The translations under genes were made by a program, and so were the position numbers. From contig OW240916.1 in NCBI GenBank assembly GCA_933207985.1, forward strand, positions 266,689,566 through 266,753,565: 64,000 nucleotides of DNA, read 5' to 3'. Below, one piece after another: positions 32,961 through 45,673 of this stretch. The stretch's first letter is position 1, and every line of letters starts with the position of its first letter. Source of the DNA: Pelobates cultripes (taxonomy: Eukaryota; Chordata; Amphibia; Anura; Pelobatidae). Below the pieces are notes generated by a model. That model was given only the letters and a program-made list of their open reading frames with translations, did no database searches and was not told the origin of the DNA.

Positions 32961-35900
32961 TGATAGCAACTACAGTATAATTGCTATCGCTTTACAGAGC
33001 AGTGGCACTCATTCTAACTGATGAGTGGAACTGCTGATAGGGGATAAAATACTTAAATACTTCCATAAACCCCTTCTGAAGTGTAGTTTTGGGGTAAGCT
33101 CAGACTCCTGTAGACCAGAATAATAGACTCCTGATCGGTAAACATCTTCTACTCATGGTGGCATTAGCAACTTTAATGGTGAATCTTTTTTATTTATTTA
33201 TTTTATCTAGCCTGCATTAAAACAGTGGGTCATTTTTAACTAATGATTTCACTTTAACATGACTCTAAATTCTAAAAGTTATTAAAAACATAAGCAATCT
33301 AAATGAAAAAAAAAAATCCCCCATGATGTATAAAGTGATAACATCAGAATTGCTGCATACTGTTATTTTAAAGATGTAATTAAATTTTTTTGAAATGCAG
33401 TAAGTAACTACCGACACAAATAACTTAGCACTGGGGAGAATAGACGTGATGCAGACAGTGTTTTGCTGCCAAATTGCAACAGTATTTGCTGGAACATAAC
33501 ACGGAATACATGACTAATGTCACTTAAATACATTTATATATTTCCTGGGATTTATCAAATTAAGATTTCATAATATTAACTAAATATGGCTCCTATTTGA
33601 CATGCCCTGTATTGGTTCCAGTAAATATAAGGCAAATATGCCGATAATGCAGAGGATATGTGGTTAACTTCCAAAAAATCTAAAACATTTGTTACTGACA
33701 TTGTTCATAGTTTAAAGCACATATCAGACCTTTATGTAGTCAATCTCAGGATATATTATAGTTCACACTAGTGAAACCCTGTTTAAATAGTTATTTAAAT
33801 GTAATTAAATAGCAATAACTTACATACATTCACCTGGGGTATACTGAAAACAGTGTTTGGCAAATTATATCAGAGACGTGGTAATAAAATATAATTAAAT
33901 GTACAAGCATACCTGATATTTTATTTCTACCATTTCTCACTCACTCACCAAGACTCCAGGATTTAGAAGTTGCTCAGTTTGAGATACAAATAAAACCTGG
34001 ACCACTAGGACTCATTTAGGACTGCCAAACACTTATTTATGTCTGTTACACTATTTATCTGCCCCATACATCAAAGCAACACAAAACCAAAGTGTTTATA
34101 TATTTCTCAAAAAAAACGAAGTGCTCTGGAGTTTATTGACTTAATAATTTGTTTAAAAATGAATATGAACAATGTTCCTATTTGTTATGTAGTGTGTATT
34201 CAAATCCATTCAATGTAGCTGCAACTATAGGACCAGACAACATCTTTAGCACCACCGCAGCTCTCTGACACCATCTTTCCTCCCCTATTGTCTGTTTTCT
34301 AATGTCTCAAAAAATCAACAAATTGCATTGTTGAGACTCAATGTAATATGTGTGTATCCTGCACAAGAATAGCTCTTGACCAGCACTTACCACTTCTCAT
34401 TAAAACACATGTTGAGTAATTGTAATTTTTGTGAGTCTCGGAGCTATGCACTATGACTTCAGAAGTTACATTAAATGATTTGAGAACACTCCGAACTGCT
34501 GATTGTCATTCACTTATCACATTCAAAATGAACTATGATTACTTTGACATAGATTTTGAAGTAATTATATGAGTGTATGTATATATTACATATATATTTA
34601 TATGTAGTATGTATGCTATAAACGTGCATTACTGGGGTCATCTTCGAATGTTGACAAAATCCTCTATCCTCTTTTTTTGGAAAATGGCTCTGTGCTTACT
34701 ATACAATATATATTATTTGAGCAATGGGTTATAGGTTATTTGCAACCACGGATGGCGTCATTAAATTAAAATGTTTCCTGTATTCTTGAATTATTGTCAG
34801 TGCAGGTCAAGCCCCACATAGATGTAGTATGAATGTTCTCTTTTATACAGAATTAAGCAAGTGGAGTGTGTTAGTGAATGCAGGAATTGTTACATGGAAT
34901 TAAGGTCAGCCTACTGTATGGTATAGTATAGTTTGGAATGAGCTGAAATATTTCATTTTAATTTGTGCCTTATAAATAAAATGAAAAGGGTGAGTCTATT
35001 TGACTATAATTGTTATGTTTGATTTTTAAGACCGTTTTTCATTTTTCAGCTAATTACCACTCCTGCAGAGCTGTTTTTATTGATTTCCTAACAGATGTAA
35101 CACAAAAGAGTGGGATTGATGTATTTGGACAATATGTGCTATTTATTGTTTTTGGCCGTTACATAAAGTGATAAAAAATGTTTCATATGAATAATTCCTT
35201 GTACTTTTCTGGTGTCAATGTTAATGGAAAAGCATTATTACAGTAAAGTTGCCTGAGGAGTTTATTCTAATGGACCCTTGAGGCTTCGGGTCAGTGACAG
35301 TGGCTCTGTAAAAAAACAAAAACAAATTCACCAGAATTAAGAGTTCTATGTTCTGAACACATATGCTTTACTTTAAATTTATTTTGTTTGTGTTAATGAA
35401 TTAAACATATTTTGTATTAGGTTTACATCTCCCTGAATTTGGTGGTGACCATATGACATTGGGGCATTGCTAGATTGCAAAAAACTTGATGACCCCTTCA
35501 CTTAAAGATAGTTGAGGGTACGTCTTGACTCCTCTCTACCCATGAATTGTGTGCTGTTGATGTTCTCCAGGATCTTAATGAACGTATACTCAGAAACAAG
35601 CACATGCTGCACATCCAGGTATTCAATGCTACCTAACTGATAGAGGGGTGTGCAGCAAACGTCTGTTCTCCAGTATCACCATCTTCCCGTCTCCCTAGGA
35701 AGCATGGCAGAGACTACTGGTCTTTCTTTTTATAATAGGTGGCCGCTTTAAAAAGCAGCTGCCTGATGTAAAAATAAAACTACTATTAGCCCCCTCCACC
35801 AACTATAGAGATCCTGGGCTAAAGAGCTCAGCATCTGGGGCTTCAGACCCCCAAGTCTCCAACCCAGTAAGTCTAAAATTTTACAAAAATAAACGAATAC

Positions 35901-36468
35901 TTAAAGCATAGTGGCCACGTCGTGGAAGCTTGTAACTTATTTTATTGATATCTATGAAGTCTACATTTCACTGAGTAAGCTTGTATATGTGCCCTGCTGG
36001 CAATCTATGTGAATTTTGCTAAATTTATGTTGATGTAATGAATATCTAAGGTAAACACTTCACGGATGGTTTAAACCCATTGCCCAGTTTATGGTTTAAG
36101 ATTCCTGAATTATTCGAATCCAAGAAAACTCCATGACTGAGCAATTCTGATGTTTCAACAGTTGTTGTCAAAGCTAAAAACATTGCAGCATCATGTCGCT
36201 GGTGGGTTTATACACTACACATTAACCACTACAATATATTCCAATGTACTAACACTAAATATTAACTGCTATGGTACCCTAAGCATACATTTAAATCTTT
36301 ACCTTTGGTGACTTGTTTTCTCATAACATATGGGTCACTTATACACAGTACACAGTATATTCTCTCTCTAAAATAATATATATATTTTAGTGTGTGTGTG
36401 TGTGTATGTATGTATGCATAAAAGAAAACACTTAAAACACACTGAATAGCTAAAAGAAACAACAAACA
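32961..36468. other. no gene seen
   Basis: About 3.5 kb of AT-rich, largely unique sequence without long open frames. The parts near 34980-35130 look like complex single-copy DNA. A somewhat GC-richer patch at 35500-35870 may be a repeat fragment. Short TA and TG microsatellites lie near 34570-34610 and 36375-36410. Confidence 0.35.
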
Positions 36469-36631
36469 GGTTTATTCATTAACAGAGCTTATTACTAAAG
36501 TGAGAATTCAAAGTGAATTTCAACATTAAGGCCGGAGTAGCCAAATTAAAAACATTGCTGACTTTTCCTATCTTGGCTATTTCAACATTAAATTTGCAAT
36601 TCACTTTGAACCCTTACTGTAGTAAACAACC
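36469..36631. mobile_element. foldback MITE (family A), well-preserved copy
   Basis: Starts ggtttattcattaacagagc and ends cccttactgtagtaaacaacc. Inside, aattcaaagtgaatttcaac faces aatttgcaattcactttg, and gtagccaaattaaaa faces ttggctatttcaac. The element is an extended imperfect hairpin of about 163 bp. Confidence 0.65.
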
Positions 36632-37583
36632 TCATATGTTTTCACTTGATATTGTGATAGCCTTTTTAAATCAAATATATATTGTTGATACTAGAAGATT
36701 GTAACTGTGTGGCTTCTGTAAGTGACTAATCTTGTGCTTCTCGGCAATCAGCCAAAACGGTTTGATTTGATTTTTCTTTTTTTTTTTCATGGTACCTAGT
36801 CTTATGATTGAGTTAGGTTTAGTCTATTCTTGTACTTTGTGATGTCTGCTCCATAATTTTATTCCACCCATTGTGGCCATAGAAAATATGATCTTTGGCA
36901 AATCAGCACTATATTAAAGTAATACAATTTATCATTGTTGATATGCTCAGTGACATGTTAAGAATTCTAAATGTCTTAAAGCTGAGCACAGCTTGTCCTG
37001 CTTAAAATGAACAAAGTAAACATGTTTCAGCAGACAAAAAACATTAGTTTCATAAATTAGGAATTTGAAAAGACTATAAAGCAAGTGAATGGGAAAATTT
37101 GGTGTGACGTGAGGAGAATATTAAAATAACATTATTACTCTCAGCCTTTAATTTGTATCCACTAAAAAGTGAACGGTGTTAAAATGGCAGTTTAGCAAAA
37201 CGATTTACTGCAACAGAGTTACAATGATGGAATAGCAAGAAATATAGTCATTATGTCTTGTATGTAAAGGAATATTAAACCGTCTTCACTGGTAAACTTT
37301 AAAATTATAATAAGTGGCACATCCATTATTTTAGATTCAATTGAACAATTTATAAAAAAATAAAGACAATTAAAATGTAGATTGCATCTTGTTTCACAAG
37401 TCTGATTTCAAGAAAACTTTTTTTAATTTTTTTTAATAATGTGTCAGTTCTACACTAGAGACCTTTCTATCCTATTGTAAAGAAGTTAAGGATACCTCAC
37501 TATGTGTATAACTACACCGCCCTCACCCTTTTTTTTTTTTTTAAATTGTAGTGGAGCTGCTTGATAAATTTGCTTTAATAGAG

Positions 37584-37585
<2 letters not shown>
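36632..37585. other. no gene seen
   Basis: AT-rich. The stretch at about 36950-37160 reads as complex single-copy sequence (see findings). Confidence 0.35.

Positions 37586-37613
<28 letters not shown>
37583..37613. repeat. (GATA)n microsatellite
   Basis: About seven tandem gata units following gagagata. Confidence 0.95.
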
Positions 37614-37614
<1 letters not shown>

Positions 37615-37644
37615 AAACCGGCAAAGTGCTATGTACATCAGTTA

Positions 37645-37985
37645 ACTTTAAAGAGATGCTCCAGACCCCTAAAGCATGTTAGCTATCCACTCTTTTTTAT
37701 TGTGCAAAAAGAGCAGATTTCAGTAGAAATTGACACGTTTATAAATGAATCTTCTTGCACTCCTGGCTGTCAATCGGATACCAGGTCCTGTTACTTCCTG
37801 TTACTTCCTGTTCCTGTTTCCTGTTACTGGTTTGTTTAGCTCAGTTGAATTTAATTCAAGAGGCAGGCAATTGCTCAGAGCTACTGTCTTACGAAGACTT
37901 CTCATTGAGTTGTGGTTGGAAAAGAGTGCTGATGAGAAATGCAGGATTTACAAGATGTCTTTAGATATAACCGAATGAAAATAAA
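37645..37985. repeat. probable T2-like repeat fragment
   Basis: aaagagatgctccagacccc opens like the T2-like termini. Inside is a short tandem repeat (ttacttcctg twice, then ttcctgtttcctg). Two overlapping open frames (69 and 77 codons) have no domain. Confidence 0.4.
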
Positions 37986-38034
37986 TAAATAATGAAATTC
38001 ATGCATGTTTTCATTGGGGGAATATCTACTAGAC

Positions 38035-39250
38035 CAGGGGTAGGCAACCTACGGCACTAGTGCCATGCACGACACTCGAGGTGTCTTTGCACGGCACTCA
38101 AGGCTACTAGAGCCAAACAGGCTCTGGCCTATCAGGAGTCCCAGTAAAAACTTCAGATATCTGCTAATATGAAAAGACAATCCTCAATTTAAGTAATGTA
38201 GCACATAGAGGAAATGATCTCAGATCACTTCCTCCAAGCACTTGTGAATGGGAATCCACAACGTAGTAGAGCAGCCTGCAGCTACTGTTGCAGCTCCTGT
38301 CTTTGACCTGTACCGGGCCAGCCTGGTCCCCACTGGAACCCAGGGAAGCCAACCATACTGCTAGATATACACAGATATTGTGGATCAAACCAAGTGTTTA
38401 TCTGAGTATCTGCTCCTTTCCAAATTGTTAAAATAAATCTGTGCATGCTCTGAAGTAAATTACACTGAGACACAAGTATCAGGTTAATGAAAAACTTCGG
38501 AATGTTTACTCAGGGGGCGGCAAGCCCCTTATAAAGGCAAAAATACATCATATGCAAAAATGTAGATAACAGAGAGAATACATCTTTAATTGGTTAGGTG
38601 TAAAGTGTCTTATCTAATGCACATCCTACGAGGTGTGATGTCACCATCATCCCAGGATTTTACTCCGGATATAGGCGCCATCTTGTTACACAAGGTAGTC
38701 GGTGGGAGGGGGTGCTCTAGCAGCCATTTTGAGTAGATATTGAATACAGGTATACAAAGTAAATAGACATTTTACTATCACTAATTTACAGTCATAACAA
38801 AGAAATGAAGAATAACCCTCCCCTTATACAAATAATACCAACAGCCCACACACAAACAAACTTACAATCTGCACAAACGTAACACGCTAACAATCCACAT
38901 ACATGCACACAACCCCACATGCAGCCTCTCACATGGAATACCCCAAACAGACCACACACACTACCAAACACACAATGTGACATATCCATCCACACACAAT
39001 TCCACAAGCAGCCCTCATACACAGCCCACATTCATATGTATCATACATGATACCACAAACTACTCCTGAACATATACAATATAATAGCTCATATACGCAC
39101 ATATAAAACAATACAAAGCAACTGCAGTAAAAATAACACAAGCAGAATACGGCAGCATACACACCTCAATTTTAAAAAAAAGGACCAGCACGCTACGGGA
39201 CATCACATTCCTATATCGGCACAGTGCTGCTAAAAGATTGCCTACCCATG
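38035..39250. mobile_element. hAT element, 1.2 kb, non-autonomous
   Basis: Left end caggggtaggcaacctacgg and right end aagattgcctacccatg are hAT-type inverted termini. They are flanked by identical 8-bp duplications tactagac (38027-38034 and 39251-39258). The interior includes a GC-richer part, a CA/ACAC-rich tract (about 38830-39165) and no transposase. The open frames on the minus strand here come from the CA-rich tract. Probably an internally rearranged or non-autonomous member of the family that also gave the 17.78-kb MITE. Confidence 0.85.
38830..39165. repeat. degenerate CA-rich tract inside the hAT element
   Basis: Irregular cacaca, acatac and accacac words over about 330 bp. Produces Cys/Val-rich frames on the minus strand that are not genes. 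Confidence 0.75.
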
Positions 39251-39258
39251 TACTAGAC

Positions 39259-40980
39259 AGTGATTTTTGTTTTTATTTGGGCTGTGGAGTGTCCCATTCA
39301 ATAGCAGTTGAAATGTAGTAAATGTATGTGATATGGTATTCAGATCCATAACTGCACATATGCACAAAGCTGTCATGTATATCTTACCTGTTTATTTCAG
39401 AATCAGTGTGTTATTAGTTGACTTATTAACTTCATTTAAACTCTGCCTTCTAACTAGGTCATCAGATTTTCCAAAACTTTTGCTGACTTTGCACGTGGAA
39501 ACAGAGAGGCACTGTAAGGTCATCATGTTAAAACAATGCTGTTTCCTTGACATGGAACATGTTTAAATGTAATTATTTTAGGCATCATTAAATACAGAAA
39601 AATAATATTTTCTAAAAACCAACAAAATTCATTTTCTTGTTGTATTTTTAAGACAAAGCATGGTAATCAGGCTGTTCATCTGAAATCCAGAAAATATAAA
39701 AACATTTCCCTAAAATGAGTATATTTGTTCTTTATGTTTAATCAAATTAGTACTTAATTGTTTTACTACCTGTGCAAATTCAGGCATATTTGCGATAGGT
39801 CTTATTTGTACCTTTAAGGGACATTGCGTTCATATAACAAGCTCCGCCACATTCCCAGCTGCTTATTTGTAATCAGCCGCCCACACTGCTTATGCCCAGG
39901 ACAGTCCAGGTATCCTGTCACTGGTGGTTTAACATCAACATCAATAGATTTTATTTTTAAATAAGATAAACTGTTGAGTTTCTTTTTTTTAATTTATTTA
40001 TTTTTCTTTTTTCTTTTTTTTATAATCTAGATACAGTGGATGTTTGGAAAACTTCACTAGCAGTTGTTCATTGTATTTTCCATAACATATTGCACATAAA
40101 TGCTGCCTTGGAAAGTAACGATACATCTGTGATTAAGAATTGTTCAAATTTGCCATTTTAGCCCAAAATGTTCCAGATTGGTTTTCAGTTAATACAATTC
40201 TTCATTGAGAGAATAAACCCTTCAGTCTCATTGCAAGATTTCCATTCATTATTTTGTGGCTATCTATTCTCTAAATTTGCACGGGCTTGATAAAATGCTT
40301 CCATATTCAATAATCTACAACTGGTAACATACTTACCAAAGTGCTACAATCTTGGCGTAAAATCTTATTTTACTATCACTTATATGGTCCCAATGATGTA
40401 GCTGTTTTTTTGACAGGTACAAGTAAAATCCTGTACTCTAAATAGACATGTGTTAAAAAGTCACTTACAGGTGAAGTTGTCCCTGTGCTATTTTCCATCA
40501 AATTACATAAAATGTATCAAACACTATGCAAACCTTAAATATTTCATTACCAAAAAATATTTATCTTAGACATTGTATGCTTCATGGTTGGTTCCTAGCA
40601 ATTTCCCTTAATAATGCTGCCAGAAAAGGCAACCAAAGAAAGCTTTTAGTAGCAGACTTGAGCGGGCTGAAACAAGTAAATGATACAAATTATATAGGTG
40701 GTGCTCAAGGAAACAAATAAACGGTGCTGCTAAATTACCTGAGTACATCGTCACCACATACACTCAAAAACCAAGATATAGTGTAAAGAAAAAAGGTAAA
40801 AGTGCACACAAAATATACACTAACTGTTACCTGGAATATATGTACAATTATGGTAACTGGTAGTAGTTTTTCTTATATACATGTAAGGAATACAGATTAG
40901 CTATACAAAAATACAAACAAACAACAAAACATAGTGTAGTCTGTATATAGAATAAAGTAAAGTGGATGTCTTTAAGCTGA
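39259..40980. other. no gene seen
   Basis: AT-rich sequence. A slightly GC-richer patch at 39820-39945 may be a repeat piece. Poly-T with variants near 39982-40022. Confidence 0.35.
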
Positions 40981-40984
40981 AACC

Positions 40985-41570
40985 ACTCACAATTTTCTGA
41001 ACCAATTGAAAGTAGGCTCTGGACTTATACAGCATATATGCCTTTTTCCAAGGACATAGATGGTCTTCTCCTTTAAATGTATCCTCCAGTTGATAACTAT
41101 GCAGTATAATGGAAGTTCAATTCAGGAGCCAGGAGTTGGAGATGTATTTAAAATAAATTTATTGCTTCTTTAAAAACAAAATAAAGTGCACAACGCATTT
41201 CAACCATAGACATATGGTCTTCCTCAGGTGTTGATAAACATTCAAATGCACATAAATCCATTTATATATGCAATGACATTTATACATAATAACATAATTA
41301 ATTACACATGTGGCATAAAACACACCCCTTTCCTTATATGGTCCTAACCGTATGTGTGTTACCACCTCCAATATGGCCACACATCCGGTCCGGATAATCC
41401 TCGGGTGCCATCTTAGTGGGCCCGGACACATGTATATTAGCAGTGCAAAAAGGAAGGAACAAACATATTTCAGCTACAAAATAGAAGAAAAAATTGTTGA
41501 TACTTTACAGCAGAGACAGCAACAACGAGATAGATAACCCGTTGGTGTCTCTGCTTCTTGGGGAATATCG
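40985..41570. repeat. unclassified interspersed repeat C, copy 1
   Basis: Shares with 50.42-51.06 kb the central word order: a cacaacgcatttca-like motif, then a short hairpin (catagacatatg), then gtcttcctcagg. Upstream are agtgcaca-type words. The open frames on both strands overlap and carry no domain. Confidence 0.45.
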
Positions 41571-41782
41571 GTTGTATCAGTCCGCAATGTCACTTCCTGT
41601 GATGTGTCGGCTCATTTCTCCAAGCCGTCACATCACTTCTGGTTTCGCTGAATCGATTTAAAATGGTCCAGCTCCCCTTCCATACTTCCTCAAAGTTTCC
41701 AAATGACACTGAAACAAGTAAGTCGGCCCATTGTTTTAAATGAAGACACACAGCTGTACTGCAAATACAGATATTGTAGTAT
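41571..41782. other. moderately GC-rich, probably repeat
   Basis: tgtgatgtgtcggctcattt and ccaagccgtcacatcacttc form an imperfect inverted pair. No gene. Confidence 0.35.
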
Positions 41783-41786
41783 TTAA

Positions 41787-43621
41787 CCCCTTGACAACCG
41801 ATGACGGTTCAGGACCATCATCAGAAACATCCCCTTGAGCATCGATGACGATCCTGAACTGTCATAACGTCTTGGGGTACTTACCTGATCGCCGTCTGTC
41901 CCCCGGTGGCAATCAGCGCTCCTCCTGGTCCAGGGGGACTGCCTATCTGCCCAGACAGTCTCCCCGCAACAGATCAGGACCCCGCGGCCATGTGTTCGCT
42001 GATCACGTGGCCGCAATAGGTGTATGTGTATCTGCCTGCAGGGGGGCTGTCTGTGCTGACAGGCAGTCTCCCTGCAAGTAGAAAATCATAAAATAAAGTT
42101 TAAAAAAAAATTTAATCTGTGTAAAAAAAAAAATAATATATGTGTATATATATATATATAATATATATATATACATGTATTATATCTATATATAATATAT
42201 GTATATATATATTATATATATAATGTCATACTAAGTATATTTTTATATTTATATATACATATATTAATATAAAAATACAAGTATAAATAAATTACACATG
42301 TATATATATAATATATATAATTTTTAATAATTTGAGAAGAAAAAAAAAATATATATATATATGTAATTTTATTCTAACGGTATTTTGATATTAACATGAA
42401 TGAAATTATATATATATCTATGTATAACAAAATAAATAAAAATAATACGAAATATACCTATGTCCATATACATAATTACATAAATAATTTCATAAATATA
42501 CACGTAGACTTCAAATATATAAATATGTATATATATTTAAATTCTACGTGCACATTTATGTAATATTATTACATAATTAAGTAATTTTATTGATTGCATT
42601 TTGAGGGACATGCCTGAGAACCCAGGCCGAAAGTCCAGAGAATTTAATTTGCTAGCACTATGTTTAACCCTGTAACTTTCTATGACACCCTTACACCTGT
42701 ACATGGGGGTACTGTTATATTATTTGTGTTCAGCGAAGTCTCCTGAGTATAACAGTACCCCATTATGTAGAGGTTTTATAGTGCTTTTGAAAGTTACAGG
42801 GTCAAATATAAAGCTTAATTTTTTTCATTGAAATTTGTCAGATTGGTAAAGTTGCCTTTGAGAGTGTATGGTAGCCCAGGAATGAGAATTACCCCCATGA
42901 TGTCATACCATTTTCAAAAAAAAAGGCAACCCAAGGTATTGCAAATGGGGTATGTTCAGCCTTTTTTAGTAGCCACTGGCCAAAGTTAGCGTTTTTGCAT
43001 TTTTAACACACAAACAAATATAAATGCTAACTTTTGGCCAGTGTTTGTGACTAAGTGGCTACTAAAAAAGACTGGACATACCCCATATTAAATACCCTGG
43101 GTTGTCTACTTTAAAAAATATGTACATGTGGGGTGTGATTTGGGGATTTATGACAGATAACAGTGTTACAATGTCACTATTGATAAATGTAAAAAATATA
43201 TATATTGAAAGAACAATTTCCTACTTGTACTTATAGCTCTATAACTTGTAAAAAAAAAAAAGCAAAAAAGCATGTAAACACTGGGTGTTTTTAAACGCTG
43301 GACAAAATTTTGAATCTATTTAGAAGTTTTTTTCATTAGCTTTTGTAGATAATTAAAAGATTTTTCAAGTAAAAGTCCAAAAACGTGTTTTTTTTTCAAT
43401 TTTTCAGCATTTTTTTTTTTAAAGTAAAATATATGACATGATACAAATAATGGTATGTAAAGAAAGCCCTTCTTGTCCTGAAAAAAATAATATATAATTT
43501 GTGTGGGAACCGTAAATGAGAGAGAGGAAAATTACAGCTAAACACAAACACCACAAAAGTGTTAAAACCGCTCTGGTCCTTAACGTACAACATCGCAAAA
43601 ACAGGCCGGTCCTTAAGGGGT
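41787..43621. mobile_element. TTAA-type (piggyBac-like) foldback element, 1.8 kb, both ends present
   Basis: TTAA (41783-41786) then ccccttgacaaccgatgacg; the right end is ggccggtccttaagggg followed by TTTAA. The left part is GC- and CpG-rich (41790-42070). The middle is TA-rich (42130-42560). The right part repeats the segments of the 29.95-kb foldback (cagcgaagtctcctgagt, agattggtaaagttgccttt, ggccagtgtttgtgactaag). No transposase frame is present. Confidence 0.75.
42120..42560. repeat. TA-rich core of the TTAA element
   Basis: Mostly tatata and atataa words with short A runs, comparable to the core at 30.81-31.31 kb. Confidence 0.85.
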
Positions 43622-43781
43622 TTAATTTCTTTTTGCATTTAATTTTGTTTACTGTATGACACAGAAAATGGTAGTGGAGCAGCTGGAAAATTTTGGATAG
43701 ATACATAGATAGATAGTTATAGATAGACATAGAGATATTTTCTCCCTTTAAATTTGATGATCCTTTATAAAGTGATTGGTT

Positions 43782-43786
43782 ACAAT
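43782..43786. other. left 5-bp target duplication of the solo LTR
   Basis: ACAAT, repeated exactly at 44379-44383. Confidence 0.75.
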
Positions 43787-44378
43787 TGTCAGGATTATAG
43801 TTGATCCAACACGCAGAATAGTATCACACCTAGGACTAAGGATAACGTCTAACCGGACCTTAGAATGGCCAAACTTAACGTACCACAGAATAGTCAAAAT
43901 ACTTGCCGAGGTCAGGGACACAGAATGAGACACAACAACAAGGAAAGCCAGAAGTCAAGGATACCAGAAATTAGGGAAGTCAAAACGAAGCCAATGTCAA
44001 ATACCAGAAAAATGCAATCAGAAACACACTCTCAGATAACCAGCTAGTGGAAACCACGACAGGGCACTGACCAAAAGGTAATTTGGGTTTATTAATTGGC
44101 TGTCTCTGACCTCTGACCACAAAATGTGTGTGCGCGTCTATGATGTGACGTCGCACAAACGTCGGCGTCATCTTTGATGTGGGCGAAGGTAAGTTTCTTA
44201 TAAAAGCCCGATCCGCAGCGGACGGCGTTCCTAAGAACGTCACACCCACTGGGGACTGGAAACTAAGGGAGACCGGGTAGCTGCCCGCCGAGCCCAAGGT
44301 AAGTTTGAAACATCTCTGACTGCGTGGCTGCTTCGTTTGAGTGCAGCCACGCTGGCAGAGATGCCGGGAGCCGTGACA
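43787..44378. mobile_element. solo LTR, 592 bp
   Basis: Starts TGTCAGG and ends GTGACA, the TG...CA ends of long terminal repeats with TGTCA/TGACA inverted tips. It is flanked by identical 5-bp ACAAT duplications. Inside are a TATAAAAG box at 44199-44206, GC-rich downstream sequence with CpGs, and two ggtaagttt words (44188 and 44299) that resemble splice donors. No internal retroelement genes flank it, so it is a recombination remnant. The class (Gypsy-like or endogenous-retrovirus-like) cannot be decided from the LTR alone. Orientation is probably plus, judged from the TATA box. A decayed relative is at 57.80-58.07 kb. Confidence 0.8.
44199..44206 (+). promoter_or_regulatory. TATA box of the solo LTR
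   Basis: TATAAAAG in the distal half of the LTR, followed 20-30 bp later by CpG-rich sequence, as expected for an LTR promoter. Confidence 0.55.
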
Positions 44379-44383
44379 ACAAT

Positions 44384-45324
44384 GAATAGAGACGTCAATA
44401 ATTCTTGCTTCTAGTCACAAGAGCTTTATCATTGTAAATACAATTTGAAGATGCTGTGTGTAGCCAGATTGACTTCATAAAATCAAACAATCCAAAGTGC
44501 TTTCCATTTTCCTGGAAATTGCAAACAATCAAAACAGGTGTCTCTTGAAGAGAGGGTCTATCGATATGGAATAAGAAATTCTTCATTGCAGTTACTATAG
44601 ATTGCTCGTTATCACAATGAAACCATGATTCAGCAGCTCTGCCTTGGCCATGTGTGCATTCTTGTTCTTACCATCTGTTTGTATGTTCCTTACTCTTTTC
44701 TGCAGTGAAAATAAAAATTGAAGAAGTAACCCTTTAAACAATGTTCCACCAGTCACCAGCTTGGTGCCTGTCTTAAATAGTTTCAGCAGCTTAACTGCTT
44801 CTCTAAGATTTCCAAAATAGAAAAAAATCTATTCAGTTATGTTTACAATTTAGATACTTTGGCCCTAAATTCGAAACTCTGTCATTTCATTACAGTGCCT
44901 GCTTTGGTGAAAACAAATATGTTAATTTTTATTACTTTATACACTACCCTAAATATTTTCACAGTCACTATACAAGTATATGACCATGACAAATAATGTT
45001 GTTGTTTTCTAATAAGTGAATGTTGTCTCCTAACACGATTCAATGCACAGAATTGCCTACTTTCATTCATTTTTCCAAGTGGTGCATTGCTAGCAACACT
45101 GTATAGTTTCAAGTGACATATCAAGAAATAAGGCCAAGTGTTCAGCAGAACCTCAAAGAGGCGTTCCTCTGTACAAGTGTGTACAGAAAAATAAAATATA
45201 AGATTTCAACCTTGCTAGTTGCTACAGGTCTTTGATGAAGATCTGCAACAATATCAAAAAATTATCAGTCTTTGTATGGGCAAATTAATAAAGGACATTC
45301 TTTTGATGTGATGTTTTACTAGAC
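44384..45324. other. no gene seen
   Basis: AT-rich sequence, no recognisable repeat. Confidence 0.35.
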
Positions 45325-45395
45325 CAGGCAATGCTCACCACTCCAGATGTTGTGGACCATATTTCCTATAATTCTATTACAGCCATAATACAGAC
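45325..45395. mobile_element. hAT MITE fragment
   Basis: caggcaatgctcaccactcc, then agatgttgtggaccatattt, then acagccataata follow the 17.78-kb MITE. The left flank tttactagac matches the target of the 38.03-kb element. The right end is not recognisable. Confidence 0.5.
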
Positions 45396-45673
45396 AATGC
45401 AACAGTGGATATGAAGTCCATCACATTTGGAGTAATGAAGGTTGCCTATGCAAGACATTTACATTTATTTATTTACTGGTTGTGTTATTGGCTTCTGATG
45501 GAGCGAAGGTATATGCACCTTTCTTTGGGTAAGTGGTCTCCCTACTATAATTGTGCTAACAAGCAGTATATTAGTGATTCCAATGAGAAATTAATGAACA
45601 TGTGGATGTGCTGTGTCAAATATAAGAGTAGACTCAGGAGTGTGCTATTTGGACGAGAAATTGAGAATGACAT

